In this document: positions 1 to 12,100 of the stretch, piece after piece
How the letters are laid out: every line of letters begins with the position of its first letter
Position numbering within the stretch: the stretch's first letter is position 1
Assembly (NCBI RefSeq): GCF_902806685.2
Contig: NC_048554.1
Span: forward strand, 9,362,001 to 9,426,000
Origin: Maniola hyperantus
Taxonomy: Eukaryota > Arthropoda > Insecta > Lepidoptera > Nymphalidae
Length of the DNA stretch: 64,000 nucleotides
Direction: 5' to 3'
The notes under the pieces: model-generated
What the model was told of the DNA's origin: nothing
The model's input: only the letters and a program-made list of their open reading frames with translations
Databases searched by the model: none
Position numbers and translations under genes: made by a program

Positions 1-128
1 AAACGCAGGCGTTCCCGTTCCAGAAGTAGAGATCGCAGTTCCAAAGTGACGAAAAGGAAGCGTAGTCGCAGCAGAGAGAGGGAATCTAAACGTGATCGCA
101 GCAGGGATCGCGATAGGGACCGTAAAAG
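1..128 (+). CDS. Ddx46: DDX46 exon a: RS-rich N-terminal domain (start cut off)
   Basis: Frame 1 reads an unbroken run of Arg-Ser, Arg-Asp and Arg-Glu pairs (RSRSRDRSS, SRERESKRDRSRDRDRD). This is the arginine/serine domain typical of splicing factors that contact the spliceosome. The exon ends at a strong donor (AAG/GTAAGT) in phase 2. The window edge cuts it on the 5' side, so no start codon can be assigned. Confidence 0.85.
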
Positions 129-3100
129 GTAAGTTTCTTGTGTTATGAGTTTGACCTAAATTTAGAAGAGCTTACTTCTATATATTCATTTTGTGATAAA
201 TTAACATTTTATTACAATTGTTTAGAAAATAGACAAAACTAGTTTGTCCCCGTACATCACAATTCAGAATACTAAATGTGCACATATTATAGTTTATTAA
301 GCGAGGTTTAGATTAGCAACAAAACTTGCAGAAGTTGACTTCCGCAAGCTATTTCTACCGTGTAAACGATCACGTGAAGCTCACTTCCGCAAGTTTTGTA
401 ACTTGCTGGACTTGCCTCAACTCACAAATATATATATATGTACAATATTGCTCGTAGTGTAAACAGTTCTGCAAATACTTGCGGAATAACTTGCAAGAAG
501 TTCTTTCTAGTCTAAACCTCGCTTTATAGTGTGCACAAAACAGTTACCTACCTAGTCCAATTTGAACATGAGGCATATTACTGCACATTGTACAAAAAGA
601 TCACAGCTGGGTTTGTGTATTTAACCTTTAATCTATGACCTGCACACACCTCTCGGTTGCAACTTCAGGTTGGACTACTTGTTCTGCGTGCTCTATTTGT
701 CCATCAAATGCTTATATAATAACTTATAGCACATACAATCTGAGAAAGAACTCACCATATTTACTTGACAGTTGACACAGAGCAAAGATAGCAAGCCCTT
801 TAAATAAATAAATAAATGAAATATATATTTTTTTAATTCAATTAAACTTTTACAAGTACTTTTGAATCGTCAAATGCATCTACAACTGGTTCGGAATTCC
901 TTCCCTTCCTTCCTTTCTCAGATTGTATGTGTAATACTACAAATAGCTGTTTAAAATAAGGTTACTGTCAAAATTAATTTATTCATATCCTGTCATGTCA
1001 TATTTGCAGTGACAAGCGAGATGACAAGAGGAATGGATCAAGTAGCAAATCCCGGAAAAAGTCCCCGGAAAGAGACAGAGATAAAGAGAGGTCCAAATCA
1101 AAGGAAAAAACTATCAAGTCTGAAGATTATAATCCAGGATCTGGTCTTGACAAGGTCTTATTCAGGATCTTACTTATGGCTAAGAGAAATACAATTTAAC
1201 ATCATGATCAACTAATGACATGACTGATCGCTGGCACACTAGTGAGCAGGGGTCTCCTCCCAGAGCGAGAAAGGTACCCAGCCACTTGGCCAGCATAGTC
1301 TACCATGCTGGCCAAGTTCGGGTTGGCAGACTTCACACAATTTTGAGAACATTATGGAGAACTCTTAGCCATGTAGGTTTCCTCACGATCTTCAATTTAG
1401 TTTGGGCTGGTTTCCGCACTTAAACATTTCCATCTGTTGTGCGTGCATTGCCCCTCCCCGCAAAAGTCGTCACTCCAGCCATCCAATTGCCCACATCACA
1501 TACCTTACTAGCTGATGCCCGCAACATTGTACGCTTGGATTTAGGTTTTTAAAAATCCCGTGGAAACTGTGTGATTTTCCAGGATAAGAAGTAGCCTATG
1601 TCACTCTCCAGGTCTTAAACTATACCCATGCAAAAAATCACATCGATCCGTTGAGACGTGATTGAAGGACAAATCAACAATCAAACAAACTTTTGCATAT
1701 ATAATAAGGGTACTGATTATAAATTGGTTATCAGGAAGAGGAGCAAAGCAGGTTGGAAGCGGAAATGCAGAAAAGGCGAGATCGCATAGAGCGTTGGAGG
1801 GCAGAGCGCAAACGCAAAGAAATTGAGTCCGCTAAGAAAGAGGTGCAAAAAGGAAGTATTGTGACTAATATCCAATTGCCCACTTCAAAAAAATGGTCTT
1901 TAGAGGACGATTCTGGGGACGAAGGTGAGATATAAGTACTATAATTTATGCCGTGCTTTAATTTGTGCTATATAATACCTGTGATTTTGTCCACATGGCT
2001 TTAGGCTTTTTAAAAATCCTATGGTAAGCGTTTGATTTTTCCAGGCCAAAAAGTATGGTCTATATCCTTAGTGATGAAAGCTATCTTTATACCAAATTTC
2101 GTCAAAATTCTATGTACAGATGGGGCCATGAAAAGCTAATAGATAGAGTCACACTTAAAAGTTGCCTGCGTCAATTTCCGGTATGCAAGCTATCTCTGTA
2201 CCAAAACCATAATCTACGCGGACGAAATCGCGGGCATCATCTAGTTTCATATGAATCAGTTAAACAGATGGAAGTTTAAGAATTCTGTGGGAACTCTTTG
2301 ATTTTTGGGGATAAAAAGTAGCCTGTTTGTCCCGAGATATAAGCAAACTCTGTATCATCAAAATCGGTTGAACCATGAAAAGCTAGTAGATAGACAGAGA
2401 AGACTTCGGTCTTCAAGCACTGAGGATGTGGATTTAGGTTTTTGAAAATCCAGTGTGAACTCTTTGTTTACTTAACTTTTACGGGTAGGAAGTCGCAGGT
2501 ATCTAGTTATAAAATATGTATGTTTAGGTTGTCAAAAAGATAAATATGAGTGCATATTTTTTAGGGGAAGATGGCGAAGGCAAGGACAAGGAGAAGGCTG
2601 AAGAGAAGAAAGAGGAAGAAGATGAAATAGATCCATTGGACGCCTACATGCAAGAAGTACAACAAGTAAGTTGTAGAAAACAGACAGACTACTTACTTAT
2701 ATATTAGCATATATCTGGAAAATAAAAGACTAACTTTAAAAAAATGAGTTGATTCGTAAATCATAATCGTAATCGTAAGTGAATGGAATATCATCTATAT
2801 TCTATATGTACACTAAAATTATAAAGAGGTAAAGTTTGTAAGTTTTAGGGGTAATCTCTGGAATACTGATTCGATTATGCAAATTTGAAATATTTTATTA
2901 TCAAAAGAAATAGAGGTAATAAAATTGAAATAAGCTACCCGTGCGAAGCCTTTGCGGTTTACTAGTACAAAATATGTTGGATATAGGCAGGTGTTATAAA
3001 CCAAACTTAATCTTGAGTGTAGAATTTTAGCAAATTATAGCAAACTAGATATCATATCCACAATGTAATAATTTAGATAAATATTTACATTTTTCAACTT

Positions 3101-6100
3101 AAATTGTCTTTTTTTTTTTTTTTTTTTTTTTTAATACAATAAAACTTAAAGCTAGCCTTATCTAATTACTATATAAATCATGACCGCGTGGAATGGTGCC
3201 AAGAATACTGGCTGCATTTCCGCGCTGGACAGCCAGGCTGATCCGTTGCGCAAAAAATGAGCCAGCCCTTCTGTCACCAGTTGAGGCTATTAATCGCGGT
3301 GAAATGTCTCGTAAAAATTTTTTAGCACTAAGACTCCATGGCCCCAGGGTCTCCACGGCAAACGGCACAAAAATGTAACTCTCTATAAGAGAGGCATACT
3401 TGCGCCGCTTGCCGTTTTCAGCTGTTTCTGCTGCGGCTCCCGGTCTTGATGCTGTCTTCCTGATATGACACGGGGCCAATGTGTCAACGCAAGTTGCGTC
3501 CCACATTAGCGCCCGTCCCCGTTCCCAGGGAACCAGCGTCAATCCATCAGGTCTCTTGCCATCATCCCGACTAATCCCTGCCGGCTCAATGAGCGCAGGA
3601 ATATTTATGGTGGCAAGAGCTCTTTTAATTGTATCGTTAAGAGAGCCATGCCTAAACAGCCTACCGGAGCTCCTTTGGCAAGAGAGTCCGTGGATTCCAA
3701 ATTTATCAACCTCTTTTCCACACGGACATCTGTGCTGATGGCACAGTGGTGTTCCCAATCTGAGACCTAGAGCCACACGAAAACTTTCGTTATCTAAAAG
3801 TGTGCCGAGATTTTTTGATGGCAAGGCATGCAGCCAATACCCAGATTCCTTTTCGGATAATGCTAGAAGCCTGGCACGATCTCTGTCACTTGTAAGATTT
3901 TGAACCAAATTCGTATGTGTCAGTTGAACCAATGGCAAATCCCAAAGTTTTTGTGTAGTACGTTCCTTCGGGATGTCGACATTGGGACATCTGACCTTCC
4001 AACTCTCTAGGGCCTCTGTGGCATAGGTCAATGATGAATTGGATTTGAGAATTTGAGAGCTAAGCTCTTTTATACTATGCACAGAGGACAGAAAAGCCGG
4101 AAGAGCTACACTGGAAATTTTCCTCACGCCGATGCCACCGTACTTGACCGGTAAAGTTGCTTGGTTCCAGGAGTGCTCATCAAAAGTTAAATTTAGAATT
4201 TGTTCTAGTGTACTTTTAAGGGTGGCATCCATGTTATCGAGTAGTCCATGAAATTTCCAAATTGGGCTCGCGCGGAGAATGTAAATTAATTTAGGTACAA
4301 AAAGGCAATATTTTAGGATCGAAAATGCAATGTGAGAATTTAGAGTGCCCAATTTGTCGGTATTAGCCGAAAATGTTCTGACTTTTTGATCCAAGAGTGG
4401 TTGTATGGATTCATTATAAAGAGGAGCACCGAGAAGGCAAAGTGAACGTTTATCAAGTATTTTAATATTAGGTGAAATTTCATTGAATAATTCAGAGGCC
4501 AATAGAATTCTTTCTTGCGACAGTTTTTCTGTAAAAAACAATTCGCATTTCGAAAAATTAAGTTCTAAACCAATTTTCCCAAACTGTTGCTTAATATGAT
4601 TAAGATCTTTTAGAACGTCATCCACGTTGCCCCCAATGGTTCCATCATCAAGATACCATATGTTAAATTTAGATGTTAAATTTGAGATATGGTTATGGAT
4701 CCCTAAAATTACTTAAATTGTCCAGCCTATTAAGGAGGAGTAGTATTTTGTATGATTATTGGTGACTAGCTTATGCCTGCGACTTCGTCCGCGTGGACTA
4801 CACAAATTTCGAACCCCTATTTTACCCCCTTAGGAGTTGCATTTTCAAAATCCTTTCTTAGCAGATGTCTACGTCATAATAGCTATCTGTATGCCAAATT
4901 TCAGCCGGATCCTAAGGAGGAGTAGTATTTTGTATGATTATAGGTGACTAGCTTATGCCTGCGACTTCGTCCGCATGGACTACACAAATTTCGAACCCCT
5001 ATTTTACCCCCTTAGGGGTTGCATTTTCAAAAATCCTTTATTAGCGGATGTCTACGTCATAATAGCTATCTGTATGCCAAATTTCAGCCTGATCCGTCCA
5101 GTAGTTTGAGCTGTGCCTTGATAGATTAGTCAGTCAGTCAAACACCTTTTCGTTTTATACATTTAGATTATAGTCATGATTTTACTGTAGGAAGTGAGGA
5201 AGGTAAATGAACTGGACCAAGCAAGAGGCATCATCAGTGTACCATCTACTGGCGGAGGCACTGGTGTTGTGATCCTCACCGGGACTGCTAAGAAGAAAGT
5301 CACAGAACAGAAGAATAAAGGTAACTTACCTGATTGCTTTTTACATTAATTTAAAGGTTTAGACCAGTGCAGTGGTACTAATTCTGATCACAACTATAAT
5401 ATTTGCGTCTTTTCAGGAGAATTAATAGAACAAAACCAGGATGGTCTAGAATATTCATCTGAGGAAGAAACGGAAGATATTAAAGATGCGGCGGCCAACC
5501 TTGCCTCCAAGCAGAAGAAGGAGTTAGCCAAAGTTGATCACTCCAGCTTGGAATATATGCCTTTTAGGAAAGCATTCTATACAGAAGTAAGATAATTTAA
5601 TTTTATTCAGAATTATTTAAATACAAAATACATAAATATATTCTGGGTAAGAGCTAGCAAGCACCACGGTGCAGCTAGTTGCGGTGCGTTTTAAAATCAG
5701 TAAATTTGAATTTAAATGTATCAAAATCGGGTGTGGAATTAATTCCGCAATGCGCGCGCTTCCATATAGATCACAGATTTTGCGGAAAAAATACGTACGG
5801 AAATTTACCGTGGTGCGCGCTAGCTCTAATTTTATATTGAACCAATTTGATAGATCTAATCTCTAAATGTATTGGTATCCCTTTTCATAATGCTTGCTGT
5901 GGAAAAGGACAGCATTAGATTTAGTCCTGTCAAAAGGTATGTTGCCAAACGTAGATAGAATAATAGGTATATGTAAGTACTGTGTAACCGCGTATGAGAT
6001 AGCGATAGCACGACGTTACGTTGAATAACACTACAATTATTACCATTGTTCAGTAGTCAATATATTTTGTATTAACCGATCAACAATATTTGTATTAAAC

Positions 6101-9100
6101 GTTTTTTATGTGAAAACAAGTAAATAACTCATGAGAAATACAATTACGCCACGAATTCTCAAAGTTTGTTTTGCAACTTCTTGTATGTATTCTTGAAAAA
6201 AACCAGTTACACGATAAGGGACAAAGACTAGGTTAGCTGCGTCTCTGTTTATCACATTAGTAACTTTATCTGTGCTCTCTTTTTAGTGCGAATGAGAAAG
6301 CAAACGTTCCTGCATCTACCTTTATTACTCTATCTACGTTGCCAAATAATCAAATCAGCAACTGTTCATCAAATGTCAAGACGCGCGTTTAGATATATAA
6401 AATAGTTAACTGTGACGTCATAAAAATTTGACGTGCTTATTTAGTTTGATTGGTAATTTAAAATGGTTGTTAAACTTAAAACTAACAGAGGCAGTAGATT
6501 TCACGTATTTTGGAGGGTTCCTATTTAATAATCACTAGAAAATAATATATTTTTTTGACCTGGGCAACATTTAGGTTAACGTTAGAGGTTCTGTATAGTA
6601 TAGTGGAATGATAAAAAAAGCTTGGGAATGAGTTGCTTAACAGCTTTGTGTTAGTTCTAAGTGATTTTGTAAAGTGGTGATAATAAAAAGAATACCCGGC
6701 TGACTTTGTTGTGGGCTCTTCTCAGACCTGGGCGTGTTTTGAACCCTCGTAGCTTTAGTTTTAAGTACGTATTAATTATCACCACTATATCATATCATAA
6801 AAATTTATGACAATCAGGAAGCGTAAAATTTTACCAATCCATACTAATATTATAAATGCAAAAGTGTGTCTGTCTGTCTGCTAGCCTTTCACGGGTTAAC
6901 CGTTCAACCGATTTTGACGAAATTTGGTACAGAGATAGCTTGCATCCCGGGGAAGGGATGGGATAGGATGGGAAGCTCCCGGGGAGCTACTTTTTATCCC
7001 GAAAAATCATGGAGTTCCCACGGGATTAAAAAAAACCTAAATCCACGCGGACGAAGTCGCGGGCATCATCTAGTTCTGAATAAATAATTTGAGTTTGAGA
7101 GTTTGAATCACTGAAATGGTCTTGTTTACACCATCAGGTAAGTGAGCTAGCTCGCATGACGCCGGAAGAAGTGGAGGCATACAGGACGGAGCTGGAAGGC
7201 ATACGCGTGAAGGGCAAGGGCTGTCCCAAGCCTATCAGGTCGTGGGCCCACTGCGGAGTCAGCAAGAAGGAGCTTGACGTGCTCAAGAAGCTGGGCTTCG
7301 AGAAGCCAACGCCCATACAGGCGCAAGCCATCCCTGCTATTATGTCAGGGAGGTAAATATCACTACCCATATTATAAATGCGAAAGTGTGTTTGTTTGTT
7401 GGTTTGTTCTTCAATCACGTCGCAACGGAGCAACGAATTGACGTGATTTTTTGCATGGGTATAGTTAAAGACCTGGAGAGTGACATAGGCTACTTTAAAA
7501 CCTAAATCTACGCGGATGAAGTCGCGTTTCTACACGGCATCGTACCGGAACGCTAAATTGCTTGGCGGCACAGCTTTGCCGGTAGGGTGGTAACTAAAAT
7601 TATAAAAATAAAGAAATTTTGAAATTACAAAATTCCAAACCCCTGCCAGGAATCGAACCCAGGGCCTCCCACAAATAAGACCACAGTGCTTACCACTGCG
7701 TCCAGGAGATTGTCAAAAAAGACGTACAGAAAGGAGCTGAAAAGCATCTGCGTAAAGAACAAGGGCTGTCCCAAGCCCATCAAGTCCTAGGCCCACTTTT
7801 TAGGGGGATCATGCCATATGGATCACTTTATAATCCGGTATTTGACAACTAGTCAAATCAGTAACTTTTTATCAAACGTTTAGTATGCGAGATATGAAAT
7901 AGCGGTATGTGACGTCACAATCATTTGGCGTCCTTTTTTAATTTAATCCATAATTTAAAATAGTTATCACACAAAACTAACAAAGGACGTGTATCTTACG
8001 TATTTTGGAAGTCCGTCTATTTAATAATAGCTGATAAATAATTTATTTTTTACATAGTCAAATACCGTATTATGTATTGTTGTTCCAGAGATCTAATTGG
8101 GATAGCGAAAACAGGTTCAGGCAAAACTCTAGCATTTATTCTACCAATGTTTCGACACGTCCTAGACCAACAGCCGCTGGAAGACACGGACGGGCCGATA
8201 TCTCTTATAATGACGCCTACCAGAGAGCTGTGCATGCAGATAGGAAAGGATATTCGCAAGTTCGCCAAATCCCTGGGCCTGCGAGTCGTTTGTGTGTATG
8301 GAGGCACTGGCATATCTGAACAGGTTCGTTTTAACCCTATCATAGATTTAACACTTTCATTGCCAATCACTCGATGTCAAATCACTTGATAGCCGTTATA
8401 TATAATCATCATCATCATCATCATCATCAGCCTGTGGATGTCCACTGTTGGACATAGGCCTTCCCTAAAGAGCGCCACCACACCCGGTCCTCAGCCTTCC
8501 TCATCCAGCCACTTCCCGCCAGCCTCTTTATATCGTCGGTCCATCGTGCTGGAGGGCATCCCACACTACGCTTGCTTAAACGCGGTCTCCACTCAACGAC
8601 TTTCCGGCTCCAACGGCCATCGCCTCTACGACAGGCATGACCTGCCCACTGCCACTTCAGCTTGCTAATAGTTTGGGCTATGTCAGTGACCTTGGTTCTC
8701 CTGCGGATGTCCTCATTTCGGATCTTGTCCCTCAAGGAAATTCCTAACATAATATAATGTTTGAAAAAATGTCCTGCGACGTCGAGTATGAAATCATACT
8801 TTTTTGTTCGATGTATATTGAGCTGGCCGTAGCGTAAACGCATATCTATGCGTTCCCTAGAGGCCCCCAATAAATCTTTGTTAGGTGCTTCTAGGGAAAG
8901 GATTGACCTGTCGGGTCCATTAGTGTCACGCGTTTGTTCTTGCGTGACGTAATTGCTTAGTTCGCGCACTGACGCAAATTAGAGCACGTACTCTCCGTTA
9001 TTTTTATTTGGCTTTGTAGATTGTTAACGTCATTTTTAGTAAAATATTGATGGAAAACAATCACATCTAACATTGAGTGATGAACCTGCCCTTCGATTGT

Positions 9101-12100
9101 GTAAGGAAAACGTATTCATCGTTATCGTAAGCGTCAAAAAATTCTGCCCTTTGATTGGTTGATTCGCTGTTTACATTTTTTCACAGCCAATCAAAGGGCA
9201 GAATTTGTTGACTATTACGATGAATACGTTTTTCTTACACAATTGGGGGGCTGGTACCTCTAGCTAGGGGTACAAAACCGCCAAGTCTCAATTCGTGCGT
9301 CGTTTAACCGTAGCCTAAAAGGCAATTTTTAAAAATAAATATTTTGTTGCAGATTGCGGAACTGAAGCGCGGCGCGGAGATGATAGTGTGCACGCCGGGG
9401 CGCATGATTGACATGTTGGCCGCCAACTCTGGTCGCGTCACCAACCTGCGCAGAGTCACCTACATTGTCCTTGACGAGGCGGACCGCATGTTCGATATGG
9501 GCTTTGAGCCGCAGGTAACGTAACGTATACCACGAAACTCTAAAAGAAATTTGTGGTTATGGGTATAACCTTTTATAACAAAATCCCGCAAACTATTTTG
9601 GACTTGCCTTTACACAAGTTTAATAAATCTATTAAAAGTATGCTCCTGAAAAAAGCATATTACACAATTGAAGATTATCTAAATGATAAAAGAGCGTGGA
9701 TTTGACCTGCAGCTCGTTCCAGCAACGCGCAGGACTGCAAATACTTATGGTTCTTCTCGGTAGGAAAGGCATTCCGAAAAAGTGGTAGATACATCTGAAG
9801 ATTCACAAAATCTTGTAAAAGTTTAATTGAATAAAAAATATTTTTATTTTTATTTTAAAGGATCCAAAAAGATCTCCCAGCCAGACCCCAGACCATTGAA
9901 ATTGAAAGGTTTATTTTTTCAAGGGCATAATAACTTTTGATAGCTTTTATGCAAATTACTATTAATTTACGTTTGAAATCTACTTGTTAAATAGCCGGAG
10001 AGAATGATGAGTGTATTTATTTTGGAACTGTTTATTAAGGTGATGAAGATAATCGACAACGTGCGGCCTGACCGGCAAACTGTGATGTTCAGTGCAACGT
10101 TCCCGCGCCAGATGGAAGCTCTCGCCAGGCGCATCCTGCAGAAACCTATCGAAGTTCAGGTATACTTTACATAATTCCACTGACCTTCACTAATACAAGT
10201 ACACTGGACCTGGACCTGAAAATTCAAAAAATTCAAAATTCGTCATGTAAGCGTACTCAAAACTAAATGTTAGAGACATCTGTCAACATGTCACAACACG
10301 AAGACTAAGTTGTCAAGAATTTATCAGATTATTGATTTAATCGTAGGTGGGTGGTCGCAGCGTAGTGTGCAAGGAAGTGGAGCAACACGTAGCGGTTCTG
10401 GAAGACGACGCGAAGTTCTTCAAGCTCCTAGAACTGTTGGGACTGTACAGTCAGATGGGCAGCATCATAGTGTTCGTGGACAAGCAGGAGAACGCCGACA
10501 GCCTCCTCAAGGACTTGATGAAGGCCTCGTATTCTTGCATGAGTTTGCATGGAGGTAAGTCGTAGTTTGTCGTCGTTAAAAAAAATTGTGAAGTGTAACT
10601 TCTTTAGGCATGACTTGCGACTACTCAGATTTTTTTACGGACGAAAGTAACTCAAGCGTTCACCATCATCAACCGATAGACGTCCGCTGCTGTCTTTTGT
10701 AGGGACTTCGGCACACCACGGTCTTGCGCCACCTAAATTCAGCGGCTCCCTGCGACTCGTTTGATGTCGTCTGTCCACCTAGTGGGGCTACTTTCAAACG
10801 TTACTTCCTTCCATATCTAACATGCCTGCCAAACAGAACATTTGTTATGCGACCGTCATCTTTTAATGAGCTGTTTACCATACTTAATAAGTATAGTACG
10901 CGACGGGTCGCGATAGAATTCGGGGAGGGAACGCCCTGCACACCCGCACAGCCCCCGCGCTAACCTGGTGCGGGCGAGTGCGCGTGACGTGCGGGGCGAA
11001 CCCCTGCCTCATACCCCGATTGCCATCTCAACCTATCGCAGACTATACCTGTGTTTAAATTTCGTCAAGATTGCTTCAGCGATTGAGCCTTGAAAAAGTA
11101 ACAGATATGGCCACCTATTAAATATTTACTCTTATTTAAATTTACCCAAGTTATAGTTGTTTAGAGAAATGGACGCTGGAAGGGCATGCCAAATCCTAGC
11201 GTTGTGTATTTAGATTTTACTTTAAAACAAATCGACTTAAATTCGTGATTATATTTTTCTTTCAATGTTGAGAAATAAGTATACAAAACCATACTAAAAT
11301 TTATCCATTTTTATTTCAGCTTTGTTCCTGATATATCTGTTCAGAGGAGTCATATTTGCAACATTTGTAAAATTCGGTGTACTGTCTCCATAGTTTATAG
11401 CATTGCAAAAGAGTTAAATCATAGACAAATGTAAAAAAATTAATGGTATTTCTATTCCATATCAGAATTTAGGATGCATTCTTTGTCAGCAATTGTTTGT
11501 TTATTAAATTAAGTCGTTATTCAATTAGTCAAAGATCCTACCGACTGCGCCAACTCTTTGAAAATCACGATTTAAATTATTTTTTTGGTTTAAAAACTAG
11601 TACATATGAATATGATTCACAGTGTTATTGAAGTCTGTCGGCCGAAAATTAAACCGTAAATTGTTTGTTTATTTATTTGTTCAAGTCCCTTATAAAACGC
11701 CAAAAAGCATGCCAATTAAAAAGGTCTAAACTCTAAGGCACCATCTCCACGAACGAGAGAATCGCGGCGATAGTCTCGCTGTGCTACAAAATTTGATACA
11801 AACTCTATAGGCTCTCAACTGGGCGATACTATCGCGGCGATAGTTTGTATCGCATATTGTCACACGGCAAGACTAACGCCGCGGTTCTCTCGTCCGTGGA
11901 GATGGCGCCTAAAGGTGCTTTGCAGTTCACGGGTATTTTTTATTCCAAAGGGGGCAGTACACTGACGTCAAACGTGTATTAAAAGCGACGAATATATTAA
12001 TAGTGGCCTGTTACAGGTATTGATCAATTCGACAGGGACTCGACGATCGTGGACTTCAAGTCGGGCAAGGTGAAGCTGCTGGTCGCTACGAGCGTCGCGG

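Noticed and set aside
1155..1215. Reading exon b on past the weak donor
   Set aside because: The frame stops at 1213 and the residues do not resemble DDX46, whereas splicing at 1154 joins exon c in phase and in register with the family.
5669..5866. Coding frame resembling one at 17361-17543
   Set aside because: The two similar peptides arise because both frames lie in copies of the same MITE.
8427..8969. 180-codon protein as a host gene
   Set aside because: Residues from about the middle onward are the RTE reverse transcriptase tail; the first part is unrelated flanking sequence read by chance.
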